A stretch of DNA of 64,000 nucleotides. Source: Pseudomonadota bacterium (lineage in GTDB: Bacteria > Pseudomonadota > Alphaproteobacteria > Sphingomonadales > Sphingomonadaceae). Location: positions 110,576-174,575 of the forward strand of contig JAEZZI010000013.1 of the NCBI GenBank assembly GCA_023418595.1, given 5' to 3'. The notes below the pieces were generated by a model that ran no database searches, was not told the origin of the DNA, and worked only from the letters and a program-made list of their open reading frames with translations. Positions 52,501 through 61,230 of this stretch are shown piece after piece. The position numbers were made by a program, and so were the translations under genes. Each line of letters opens with the position of its first letter. Position 1 is the stretch's first letter.

Positions 52501-52925
52501 GGAAGCCCCCGCTACCGATGATGACGGAACCGACCGTCATCCTGTTGCAACGATATTGCCCTAGGACGCTGTGGCGCCGTTCGGGCATTCGATTGCCGCT
52601 TCCCCGTTCGTGCCGTTCCCCTGTGCGGGATCGTGTAGGCCCGAACTGCTGAAATTGGCTCCCTGCCAGCCGCCGGTCGCCCGCCCGAAAGGGTCGTGAT
52701 CGATCGGTCAGCCAGGGGCAAATCGTGCCGGGCGGGCGCGAACATCGTCAAGGCTTCGGGCACTTCTATGCCTTTGCTGGTCCATAGCCAAAGGGCATGA
52801 TCCTTTATATCCATAGCCTTGCCCTATGATGGTGGCAGTCCTTGCCATGGGACGCCGGGCGCTCGCGGCCTAGACTGGCGGCACCACCCACGCGGATCAT
52901 GCCATGCCGACGCAGGAGGAAGAAA
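52501..52925. other. Divergent intergenic region between receptor and acylase
   Basis: 425 bases with no gene. It holds a perfect 8-6-8 palindrome next to the receptor start (52520-52541) and a direct repeat TCCATAGCC (52781-52789 and 52810-52818) about 110-140 bases before the acylase start. It presumably carries both promoters; I cannot assign -35/-10 boxes with confidence. Confidence 0.6.
52520..52541. promoter_or_regulatory. Operator-like palindrome upstream of the TonB-dependent receptor
   Basis: GATGACGG (52520-52527) and CCGTCATC (52534-52541) are exact inverted repeats with six bases between. The site begins 20 bases before the receptor ATG, in its untranslated leader or promoter. 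A dimeric regulator or a small RNA hairpin are both possible. Confidence 0.5.
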
Positions 52926-55313
52926 TTGCTCGACCGCCGCTCCTTCCTGATGGGTTCAACGGCGCTTCTGGCGCTTGCCCCTGACATGGTCCGCGCGACC
53001 CAGACGGCGCGGCGCGCGAGCGTGAAGGGGGCATCCGCCCCGATCGAGATCATCGACGACGCGATGGGCGTGCCGCATATCCGCGCGCAATCGAAGCGCG
53101 ATGCGTTTTTCGGCCAGGGCTATGTCGTCGCCCGCGACCGGCTGTTCCAGATCGACCTGGGCCGCCGGGGAGAGATGGGGCGGATGGCGGAGGCATTCGG
53201 ACCCGGCTTCTCAGAGGCCGACCGGCGGGCACGGCTGTTCCACTATCGCGGCGACATCGACGCCGAACTGGCGGGGATCCCGGCGGAGGTGCTGGAGTGC
53301 GCGCAGGGCTATGTCGATGGCGTCAACGCGCGCATGGCGGAGGTCGAGGCGAACCCCGCGCTGCTTCCGGCGGAATACCGCATCCTCAACCTGAAACCGA
53401 TGCGCTGGCACATCACCGACATGGTGATCGCGCGCGGCGCATCGAGCGGCAACATGACCGACGAGGTGCGCCGCGCGCGGCTGCACGCGCTGGGCCTTGC
53501 GCATCTCGACGCGCTGATCGCGCCGCTGCGCCCGGCCTGGACGCTGACGGTGCCGGAAGGGCTGGATACAGCCGCGGTGTCCGAGGCCGATCTGGGCGTG
53601 CTGCTGGCGACGCGCGGCGGGCTGCCGTTCAGCACCTCGACTCCCGCCGCCAATCCCGACGATCCCGACCAGGGACCGGACGACGACGCGATCGAGCGCG
53701 GCAATGCGGGCAGCAACGCCTGGACGGTGGACGGCAGCCGCACCGCGACCGGGCGCCCGATCCTGGCCAATGATCCGCATCTGGGCATCGGCGGGTTCGG
53801 GCCGCGCCACGTATCGCATCTGACGGCGCCCGGCCTCGACGTGATCGGCGGCGGCGCGCCGGGACTGCCCGGCATCATGCAGGGCCACACCGATCGTTTC
53901 GCGTTCGGGCGCACCAATTTCCATATCGATGGCGAGGATCTGTTCATCCTCGAAACCCATCCCGACGATCCGATGCGCTACCGCCATGACGGCGGATGGA
54001 AGCGCTTCACCGTCCACCGCGACACGATCAAGGTGGCGGGCGAGGCCGACCGGGTGGTCGAGCAACATTATTCGGTCCACGGCCCCGTCGTCGCGCGCGA
54101 CCCCGCGCGGCGACGGGCGAGCGCGGTCGCGGCGATCGACATGCAGCCCGGCGGCTGCGGCTGGTTCGCGATGATCGCGATCAACCTGTCGCGCGACTGG
54201 GAAAGCCTGAAATCGGCGTTCCGCCTTCACCCGTCACCGACCAATTTCCATTATGCCGATATCGACGGCAATACCGGCTGGCAGGTGATCGGCCATGCGC
54301 CCGTCAGGAAGCGCGGCGACGGGTTGATGCCGGTGCCGGGCGACGGACGCTATGACTGGACCGGGCGGATCATGTATGACCAGCTGCCGTCGAGCTATAA
54401 TCCCGAACCCGGCTGGTTTGCATCCGCCAACCAGAACAACATTCCGGCGGACTATCCGTTCAAGACCAATCCGCTCGCCTTCTCGTTCCGCGATCCCTAT
54501 CGCTACGAGCGGATCAAATCGGTGCTGGAGAGGCAGGACAAGCACAGCATCGCCGACAGCGTGACCTTGCTTCACGACACCTATTCGACGCCCGCCCGCC
54601 AGCTTCAGGCGCTGTTGCCCAAGGCGGCAGACGGCGATGCGGGGCTGGCGCTGGCCATGTTACGCGATTGGGACGGGCGGATCGAGGGGGATAGCGGCGC
54701 GGCGGCGCTCTACCAGATTCTCTGGCGCGAAATCGGCAACCGGTTGCGCGGCCTGATTATCCCCGAACGCGCCCGCGAACTGGTGGATTCCCTGTCGCCC
54801 TCGGTCGTGCTCGGCCTGATCGCACATCCCGATGCGCGGCTGGGTGCCGATCCGGTGAAAGCGCGCGATACGCTGCTGCTCACCGCGCTCGCCACCGCCT
54901 GGGTCAGCGCCAAGCGGCTGATGGGCGATGATCCTGGCGCGTGGCGCTGGGCGACGCTGCACCGCGTCCGTATCGTTCATCCGCTCTCCAGCATCCCCGC
55001 CATTGCCAAGGCGTTTCCGCCGATCGAAGGTGAAGGGACCGGCGGCGATTCCTATACCCCGATGGCGCGCTGGATTCCGTCGTCGAGTTGGCGGGTATCG
55101 GGCGGCGCAAGCTATCTGATGGTGTGCGACGTCGGCGCGTGGGACAATAGCGTGTTCCTGATGCTGCCGGGCCAGTCGAACGATCCCAACTCACCGCATT
55201 ACCGCGATTTCTATCGCCCCTGGGTCGATGAGCAGATGCAGCCCCTGCTGTTCAGCCGAGCGCGGGTCGATGCCGCGGCAAGGTCGCGCACGACGCTGGC
55301 GCCTGCGCCATGA
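52926..55313 (+). CDS. Penicillin-acylase-family N-acyl hydrolase, exported
   Basis: A 795-residue Ntn hydrolase. N-terminal leader LDRRSFLMGSTALLALAP has a twin-arginine pattern. The self-cleavage site and nucleophile are Ser263 in GNAGSNAWTVDG, followed by ILANDPHLGIGG; HYSVHGPVV and ASANQNNIP are further family segments. Members remove acyl groups from penicillins, acyl-homoserine lactones or N-acyl amino acids. TTG 52926 is favoured: AGGAGGA sits five bases upstream and the Tat leader begins there. The stop overlaps the next start (ATGA). Context suggests deacylation of N-acyl amino acids or peptides outside the cytoplasm. Confidence 0.88.
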   Translation: MLDRRSFLMGSTALLALAPDMVRATQTARRASVKGASAPIEIIDDAMGVPHIRAQSKRDAFFGQGYVVARDRLFQIDLGRRGEMGRMAEAFGPGFSEADRRARLFHYRGDIDAELAGIPAEVLECAQGYVDGVNARMAEVEANPALLPAEYRILNLKPMRWHITDMVIARGASSGNMTDEVRRARLHALGLAHLDALIAPLRPAWTLTVPEGLDTAAVSEADLGVLLATRGGLPFSTSTPAANPDDPDQGPDDDAIERGNAGSNAWTVDGSRTATGRPILANDPHLGIGGFGPRHVSHLTAPGLDVIGGGAPGLPGIMQGHTDRFAFGRTNFHIDGEDLFILETHPDDPMRYRHDGGWKRFTVHRDTIKVAGEADRVVEQHYSVHGPVVARDPARRRASAVAAIDMQPGGCGWFAMIAINLSRDWESLKSAFRLHPSPTNFHYADIDGNTGWQVIGHAPVRKRGDGLMPVPGDGRYDWTGRIMYDQLPSSYNPEPGWFASANQNNIPADYPFKTNPLAFSFRDPYRYERIKSVLERQDKHSIADSVTLLHDTYSTPARQLQALLPKAADGDAGLALAMLRDWDGRIEGDSGAAALYQILWREIGNRLRGLIIPERARELVDSLSPSVVLGLIAHPDARLGADPVKARDTLLLTALATAWVSAKRLMGDDPGAWRWATLHRVRIVHPLSSIPAIAKAFPPIEGEGTGGDSYTPMARWIPSSSWRVSGGASYLMVCDVGAWDNSVFLMLPGQSNDPNSPHYRDFYRPWVDEQMQPLLFSRARVDAAARSRTTLAPAP

Positions 55314-56905
55314 TGAGGCGGGTCGCGCTGGCCGGAATGGCGCTGCTGACCATCGGCGCGGCGCGCGCACAGGAGCGCGCCGATGTCGTCATCCGCGGCG
55401 GCACCATCTACACCGGCGCCGATGCCCCGCCGATCATCGGCGATGTCGAGATTGCGGGCGACCGCATCGTCTATGTCGGGCGCACGCGCCGCACCGCCGC
55501 TGCCCGGACCGTCGATGCGCGCGGCAAGATCGTCGCACCCGGCTTCATCGACCCGCATACCCATCCCGACAGCTATATCCGGTCGCCCGATGCGCAAGCC
55601 CGGCTCAACCTGCCCTGGCTCGCGCAGGGGGTCTCGACCATCATCATCGGCGTCGATGGCGGCGGCACCCCCGATGTGGCGGCGGATGCGGCGAAGCTCC
55701 AGGCAAGCGGACTCGGCACCAATGTCGCGCATATGGTCGGCTTCGGCGCGATCCGCAGCCGCGTGCTGGGGCAGGACGATCGCGCGCCGACGCCCGAGGA
55801 ACTAACGCGGATGCGCGGCCTTGCCGCCAAGGCGATGTGCGAAGGCGCGATGGGGCTGTCCACCGGGCTGTTCTACGCCCCGCAGAGCTTCGCCAAGACC
55901 GACGAAGTGATCGCGGTCGCGCGCGAAGTCGGGTCGCGCGGCGGCCTTTACGACACCCATCAGCGCGACGAGTCCACCTATTCGATCGGCCTCATCGCCT
56001 CTACGCAAGAAGCGCTGAGGATCGGGCGCGAGGCCAACATGCCAGTGCATTTCGCGCATCTGAAGGCGCTGGGCGTCGATCTCCACGGCCAGGCGCCCAA
56101 GCTGATCGCGACGATCGAGGCGGCGCGAAAGGCTGGGCAGCAGGTGACTGCCGACCACTATCCCTGGCTCGCATCGGGCACCAGTCTCGACGCCGCGCTC
56201 GTCCCGCGCTGGGCGGTGGACGGCGGATACAAGGCGATGATCGCGCGGTTCGACGAACCCGCGACATTGGCGCGCATCCGCACCGAAATGGCGGAAAATC
56301 TGCGCCGTCGCGGTGGCGCGGAATCGATCCTGCTCACCGCCCAGGGTCAGCCCTGGACCGGACACACGCTGGCGCAGATGGGCGCGATGTGGAAGCTCGA
56401 CCCCGTCGACGCCGCGATCCGCATCCTGCGCACGCCGAATGCCGCGGGCACCGGCGCGCGCGGCGTCGGCGTCGCGTCGTTCAACATGGCGCAGCGCGAT
56501 GTCGACCTGATCATGCAGCAGCCCTGGGTGCTGACCGCCTCCGACGGGTCGGACGGCCATCCGCGCCAATACGCGACCTTTCCCGAGAAATATCAGCGTT
56601 ATGTCCGGACGCGGAAGGTTATCGACATGGCGGCGTTCATCCGCCGTTCGACCGGCCTGACCGCCGACATCTACAAGATCGCAGAACGCGGCTATCTGAA
56701 ACCCGGTCATTATGCCGATGTCGTGGTGTTCGATCCGGTGAACTTCGCGCCGCGCGCCGATTATGTGAACGCGCGCGTGCCCAGCGTCGGGGTGGAGGCA
56801 CTGTTCGTCAACGGACGGCTTGCGCTCGACAAGGGCAAGGCGACCGGCATCGCCGCGGGCCGCGCGCTGCTGCGTCCGCGCCCCGCCAATTGCCCGGCAT
56901 CATAG
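55310..56905 (+). CDS. N-acyl-D-amino-acid deacylase-like amidohydrolase (D-aminoacylase family), exported
   Basis: A 531-residue amidohydrolase with a signal peptide (VALAGMALLTIGAARA). Metal-site motifs: DPHTHPDSY (H-x-H), CEGAMGLSTGLFYAPQSFA, VHFAHLKALG, ADHYPW and the catalytic Asp in LTASDGSDGHPRQ. This is the pattern of D-aminoacylases, which free D-amino acids from N-acyl derivatives, and of related dipeptidases. Most D-aminoacylases are cytosolic, so the signal is notable. It is coupled to the acylase gene by ATGA and precedes the D-glutamate genes. Confidence 0.86.
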   Translation: MMRRVALAGMALLTIGAARAQERADVVIRGGTIYTGADAPPIIGDVEIAGDRIVYVGRTRRTAAARTVDARGKIVAPGFIDPHTHPDSYIRSPDAQARLNLPWLAQGVSTIIIGVDGGGTPDVAADAAKLQASGLGTNVAHMVGFGAIRSRVLGQDDRAPTPEELTRMRGLAAKAMCEGAMGLSTGLFYAPQSFAKTDEVIAVAREVGSRGGLYDTHQRDESTYSIGLIASTQEALRIGREANMPVHFAHLKALGVDLHGQAPKLIATIEAARKAGQQVTADHYPWLASGTSLDAALVPRWAVDGGYKAMIARFDEPATLARIRTEMAENLRRRGGAESILLTAQGQPWTGHTLAQMGAMWKLDPVDAAIRILRTPNAAGTGARGVGVASFNMAQRDVDLIMQQPWVLTASDGSDGHPRQYATFPEKYQRYVRTRKVIDMAAFIRRSTGLTADIYKIAERGYLKPGHYADVVVFDPVNFAPRADYVNARVPSVGVEALFVNGRLALDKGKATGIAAGRALLRPRPANCPAS

Positions 56906-56994
56906 CCCCGCGTTATAGGAGGCGCGCGCACCGCGATTGTTCGTGCGCTGGCGTTCGCGCTTACTCCTCAATCTCCACCTGATCGAGATCCGCG

Positions 56995-58032
56995 ATGATC
57001 GCTGCGCCCTATCTTCTCTATCTCGGCCATTCCGACGATCCGGTCGGGATTAAGACCTCGCGCGGGCTTGCCGCGTTTCGCCCGAACGATTGCGTCGGCG
57101 AGTTCCGCCATGACGATTGCCCGCTGACCCTGGGCCTGAAGCGCATGACGATCGACGAAGCGCGGGCTGCGGGTGCGCGAACACTGGTGCTGGGCATCGC
57201 CAATGCAGGCGGGACGCTTGGCCAGTCGCTGATCGACGATGCGCTGGCGGCGATCGCGGCGGGGATGGATGTGGCCTCGGGTCTGCATCAGCGGCTGCGC
57301 GACAATCCCCGGCTGGTGGCGGCGGCGGAGACTGCCGGTGTGCGGCTGATCGATGTGCGCGATCCGCCCGCCGATCTGAAGGTCGGCACCGGCAAGCGCC
57401 GCGCGGGCAACCGGTTGCTGACGGTCGGCACCGATTGTTCGGTGGGCAAGATGTACGCGACGCTCAAGCTTCGCGACGCTTTCGTCGCGCGCGGAGTCAT
57501 GGCGGATTTCCGCGCGACCGGCCAAACCGGAATTTTGATTGCAGGTGACGGCGTGCCGCTGGATGCCGTCGTCGCCGATTTCATCTCGGGTGCGATCGAG
57601 GCTCTGGCGCCCGCGCGCGACGATGACGGCTGGGACCTGATCGAGGGGCAGGGGTCGCTGTTCCATGCTTCGTTCGCGGGTGTCTCGACCGGGCTGCTCC
57701 ACGGCGCGCAGGCCAGGGCACTGGTGATATGTCACGACCCGGCGCGCGAGCATATGCGCGGCCTGCCGCATTTCGCTGTGCCCGATCTGGCCGAATGCTT
57801 GGAAGCGAACCTGAACGTCGCACGGCTGACCAGCCCGGATGTGCAGGCGGTCGGTGTCGCGCTCAATACCGTGTCGCTGGAAGAGGACGCGGCGCGGCGG
57901 CTGTGCGACGAAACCGCCGCGCGGCTGGGCCTGCCGACCACCGACCCGTATCGCTTCGGCGCCGACCCCATCGTCGACTGGATCCTGGAATGCTTCGCAC
58001 CCTCGACGCACGGCACGACCGCTACCGGCTGA
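56995..58032 (+). CDS. dgcN: DUF1611 protein, DgcN-type D-glutamate N-acetyltransferase
   Basis: A 345-residue DUF1611 protein with a Rossmann-like N-terminal half and a P-loop: TVGTDCSVGKMYATLKL near residue 143. ATGQTGILIAGDGVPLDAV and LIEGQGSLFHASFAGVS are further family blocks. DgcN proteins acetylate D-glutamate, and DgcA then racemises the product (known from marine bacteria). The adjacent, overlapping DgcA-like gene strongly supports this. ATG 56995 begins the typical YLLYLGHSDDPVGIKTSRGL segment. An older annotation for DUF1611 is NAD-dependent epimerase-like. Confidence 0.75.
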   Translation: MIAAPYLLYLGHSDDPVGIKTSRGLAAFRPNDCVGEFRHDDCPLTLGLKRMTIDEARAAGARTLVLGIANAGGTLGQSLIDDALAAIAAGMDVASGLHQRLRDNPRLVAAAETAGVRLIDVRDPPADLKVGTGKRRAGNRLLTVGTDCSVGKMYATLKLRDAFVARGVMADFRATGQTGILIAGDGVPLDAVVADFISGAIEALAPARDDDGWDLIEGQGSLFHASFAGVSTGLLHGAQARALVICHDPAREHMRGLPHFAVPDLAECLEANLNVARLTSPDVQAVGVALNTVSLEEDAARRLCDETAARLGLPTTDPYRFGADPIVDWILECFAPSTHGTTATG

Positions 58033-58982
58033 AGGCCCCGTTCCGCATTTCGCGGGGGGTGAAGACCGAAGCCGCTGTCGTCACCGTGACGATTGCCCAG
58101 GGCGCGCATGTCGGGCGCGGCGAAGGCGTGCCCTATGCCCGATACGGCGAAAGCATCGACAGCACGCTGGCCGCGATCGAGCGCATCCGCGACCTGATCG
58201 AGAAGGGTGGCGATCGCACGGCGCTGGCCGCCGCGATGCCCGCGGGTGCTGCGCGCAATGCCGTCGACAATGCGCTGTGGGATCTGGAGGCGAAGCAGAC
58301 CGGCCGCAGCGTCGCGGAGCGTGCGGGTCTGCCCGAACCGCTCGCCATTCCCTCGGCGATCACCATCGGTCTTGACGACCCGCAAGCGATGGCGGCGGCA
58401 GCGGCCAGGGTCGCCGATGTGCCGCTGCTCAAGGTCAAGGTCGATGCCGGCGACCCACGCGCGCAGATCGCCGCCGTCCGCGAGGTCGCACCCGATCCGC
58501 GCCTGATCGTCGATCCCAACGAAAGCTGGACGATCGATACCATCGCCGAACTCCACGATTTCCTGATCGCATCGCGCGTCGATCTGCTCGAACAGCCACT
58601 GCCCGCGGGCGCGGATGCCGCACTCGTCGATTTCGCCACGCCCTTGTCGATCTGCGCCGACGAATCGCTCCACACCGCGCGCGATCTGGAATGCCTGGTC
58701 GGGCGCTACAGCCATGTGAACGTGAAGCTCGACAAGACCGGCGGACTGACCGAGGCGCTGGTGCTGGCGCGCGCGGCCAGGGCGCGCGGGTTCGGTCTGA
58801 TGGTCGGCTGCATGGTCGCGTCGTCGCTGGGGATCGCGCCTGCAATGGCGCTGGCCGGGGAGGCGGAGTTCGTCGATCTCGACGGGCCGCTCTGGCTGGC
58901 GGAGGATCACGAAGGCGGCGTGACCGACATTGCAGGGATGCTGCACCCGCCCGCCAGGGGCTTCTGGGGCGATGGGGCTTAG
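57990..58982 (+). CDS. dgcA: Enolase-superfamily epimerase, DgcA-type N-acetyl-D-glutamate racemase
   Basis: A 330-residue member of the muconate-cycloisomerase group, close to L-Ala-D/L-Glu epimerases. Catalytic lysines in LLKVKVDAG, metal ligands Asp in VDPNESW, Glu in DLLEQPLP and Asp in CADESLH, and the second-face lysine in VNVKLDKTGG are all in place. Such enzymes epimerise Ala-Glu dipeptides from peptidoglycan; the DgcA branch acts on N-acetyl-D-glutamate. The 43-base overlap with dgcN favours the latter. ATG 57990 is the only start that keeps the N-terminal RYRLKAPFRIS segment. Confidence 0.8.
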   Translation: MLRTLDARHDRYRLKAPFRISRGVKTEAAVVTVTIAQGAHVGRGEGVPYARYGESIDSTLAAIERIRDLIEKGGDRTALAAAMPAGAARNAVDNALWDLEAKQTGRSVAERAGLPEPLAIPSAITIGLDDPQAMAAAAARVADVPLLKVKVDAGDPRAQIAAVREVAPDPRLIVDPNESWTIDTIAELHDFLIASRVDLLEQPLPAGADAALVDFATPLSICADESLHTARDLECLVGRYSHVNVKLDKTGGLTEALVLARAARARGFGLMVGCMVASSLGIAPAMALAGEAEFVDLDGPLWLAEDHEGGVTDIAGMLHPPARGFWGDGA

Positions 58983-58985
58983 CGG

Positions 58986-60233
58986 ATGACAATGGCGCGC
59001 GCGTGGTTTGCGATACCGCTGTGGAAGCGCGTGGTCGGCGCGCTGGTCCTGGGCATCCTCCTCGGCGCGCTGACCCCGGCATGGGCGCCCGCAGTGCAAA
59101 TCCTGGGCGATATCTTCGTCCGGCTGATCAAGATGCTGGTGGTGCCCGTCGCGCTGGTCACCATCGCGGCGGGGATCGCGACGATCGGCGATCCGCGGCG
59201 GCTGGGTCCGATCGGCGGGCGCACCGTCGGCCTGTTTGCAATGACCACGCTGATCGCGGTGACGGTCGGCATGACGTTGGGACTGGTGATCCGGCCGGGC
59301 GAAGGTATCATGCTGGGCGGCGTCACCGCGCACGTGCTGGGTGCGCCCGTCACCCCCTATGACCAGTTGCTCGGAATCATCCCCGCCAACATCATCGACG
59401 CATTGGCGCGGGGCGACATGCTCGCGATCATCTTCGTCGCGGTGCTGCTGGGCATCGGCAGCGTCGTCGCGGGGGAAGCAGGGAAGCCGGTCGTTGCCCT
59501 GCTCCAGTCGCTGTCGAACGTGCTGCTCCACATCGTCCGCATCGTCATGGAATTCACCCCCTTCGGCGTGTTCGCGCTGATCGCGAACGCCATCGCCACC
59601 AACGGCGCGGCATTGTTCGTCAATGTCGGCTGGCTGGCGCTGTGCGTCATTCTCGGTTCGCTGATCCAGATGGCGATCCACAGCGGCCTGCTCGCCAGCA
59701 CCGCGCGGCTGTCGGTCGCGCGCTTCTATCGCGGGATCACCGATGCGCTGGCGGTCGCATTTTCCACCGCCTCCTCTTCCGCGACGCTGCCGGTCGCGAT
59801 GCGCGTGGCAAGCGACAATCTGGGCGTCGCGAAACCGATCGCCTTCACCGTGCTGCCGCTGGGCGCGAGCATCGGCAAGGACGGCACCGCACTCTATGTC
59901 GGGCTGATGGGCCAGTTCGCGCTACAGGCGCTTGGCATCACCCCGGACTGGATGATGCTGGCGATCATGCTCGCGACCGGCGCACTGGCCGCATTCGGCA
60001 CCGCGCCGGTGCCATCGGCATCGCTGTTCATGCTGGCCGCGATGCTTTCGTCGGTCGGGGTGAGCGCGGAACAGACCGCGCTGGTGGTCGGGCTGGTGCT
60101 GCCGTTCGACCGTCTGCTTGACATGACCCGCACCGTGCCCAGCGCATCGGCCAACCTGACCGTCACCACGCTCGTCGCCCATGCCGAAGGCGCGATCGAC
60201 CGCGACCGGTTCAGCGGTCAGGCAACGGCGTGA
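58986..60233 (+). CDS. Dicarboxylate/amino acid:cation symporter (glutamate transporter family)
   Basis: A 415-residue inner-membrane protein of the DAACS family. It carries the Ser-rich re-entrant loop AFSTASSSATLPVAM, the GASIGKDGTALYVGL stretch equivalent to the NMDGT motif of GltPh, and the C-terminal DRLLDMTRTVPSASANLTVT substrate site with the conserved Asp and Arg. Arg in DMTRT suits an acidic side chain, so glutamate, aspartate or a dicarboxylate is the probable cargo. It begins three bases after dgcA; import of D-glutamate or its acetyl form fits the neighbours (inference). Confidence 0.9.
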   Translation: MTMARAWFAIPLWKRVVGALVLGILLGALTPAWAPAVQILGDIFVRLIKMLVVPVALVTIAAGIATIGDPRRLGPIGGRTVGLFAMTTLIAVTVGMTLGLVIRPGEGIMLGGVTAHVLGAPVTPYDQLLGIIPANIIDALARGDMLAIIFVAVLLGIGSVVAGEAGKPVVALLQSLSNVLLHIVRIVMEFTPFGVFALIANAIATNGAALFVNVGWLALCVILGSLIQMAIHSGLLASTARLSVARFYRGITDALAVAFSTASSSATLPVAMRVASDNLGVAKPIAFTVLPLGASIGKDGTALYVGLMGQFALQALGITPDWMMLAIMLATGALAAFGTAPVPSASLFMLAAMLSSVGVSAEQTALVVGLVLPFDRLLDMTRTVPSASANLTVTTLVAHAEGAIDRDRFSGQATA

Positions 60234-60267
60234 CGGACGCGACCCGTAAAGCTATGCTCGCCCCCGC

Positions 60268-61152
60268 ATGAACCTTCGCCACATCGAAATCTTCCACGCC
60301 GTCTATGTGAACGGATCGGTCAGCGCGGCGGCGCGGGCGCTCAACATCTCGCAGCCTTCGGTATCGAAGACGCTGCGCCATGCCGAGTCATTGCTGGGGT
60401 TCGAGCTGTTCCGGCGCGCCGCCGGACGGCTGATCCCGACCGACGACGCGCACGCGCTGTTTTCCGAAGTCAGCGAAATCCAGGACCGGGTCCATGCCCT
60501 GCGCGAGGCGGGCCGCAACCTGCGCCGCGGCGAGGGCGGGATGTTGCGCATATCGGCGCTGCCGTCGCTTGCACTGGACGCGTTGCCGGCCGCAGTGTCG
60601 CATTTCCTGACCGCGCATCCCAAGGTCCGTTTCGACCTCCAGACCGTCCATCACGACGACCTGTTGCGGAAATTGCACGAGCGCGAGACCGACGTGGCCA
60701 TCGCCTATGAAGTGCCCCAGGCCGCCCCGATCGGCCACAAATGGCTGGGCGAAGGCGAACTGGTCGTGCTTTACCGCGAGGAGGACATGCCCGACGCGCC
60801 GCCGCGACTGGAGTTGGAGGCGCTGCGCGGCCGCCCGTTCATCAGCCTGGCGGCGAGCGGCCCGATCGGGTTGTTGTTCAGCGCCGAACTCGATCGCCAG
60901 GGCGTGGTGCTCGACGAGGTGGTGTCGGCACGCACCTTCTATATCGCGACCGCGCTGGTGCGCGCGGGCGTCGGGCTGACCGTGGTGGACAGCTTCACCG
61001 CGGAGGCGGCGATGGGGCCGGGGCTGGCGATGCGCGGGCTCAAACCGTCGATCACCTTCGACGTCCATGCGATGTTTCTACTCAATCGTCCGCCGACCGC
61101 GCTGGCGCTCGATTTTCTCAAGACGATGGGTCGTGTCGTCGAGGGCGAATGA
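60268..61152 (+). CDS. LysR-family transcriptional regulator
   Basis: A 294-residue LTTR: N-terminal winged helix MNLRHIEIFHAVYVNGSVSA / ARALNISQPSVSKTLRHAE, then a periplasmic-binding-like effector domain (MLRISALPSLALDALPAAVS to VGLTVVDSFT). It lies 34 bases after the symporter and is co-directional with the D-glutamate genes. It is the obvious candidate to control them; related loci carry a LysR regulator (DgcR) responding to D-glutamate. Confidence 0.93.
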   Translation: MNLRHIEIFHAVYVNGSVSAAARALNISQPSVSKTLRHAESLLGFELFRRAAGRLIPTDDAHALFSEVSEIQDRVHALREAGRNLRRGEGGMLRISALPSLALDALPAAVSHFLTAHPKVRFDLQTVHHDDLLRKLHERETDVAIAYEVPQAAPIGHKWLGEGELVVLYREEDMPDAPPRLELEALRGRPFISLAASGPIGLLFSAELDRQGVVLDEVVSARTFYIATALVRAGVGLTVVDSFTAEAAMGPGLAMRGLKPSITFDVHAMFLLNRPPTALALDFLKTMGRVVEGE

Positions 61153-61230
61153 CGCGCGGTTATGACCGCCCGACCATTGCGAATGCGCGTGCCCCTTGCG
61201 AAGCCGCGCCCGTCCGATAGCCTGAGCGCC

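Noticed and set aside
48643..52521. 1,292-codon open frame on the plus strand opposite the TonB-dependent receptor
   Set aside because: Low-complexity Arg/Asp/Gly content and no family features; it is the shadow of the receptor, whose plug and barrel motifs are clear.
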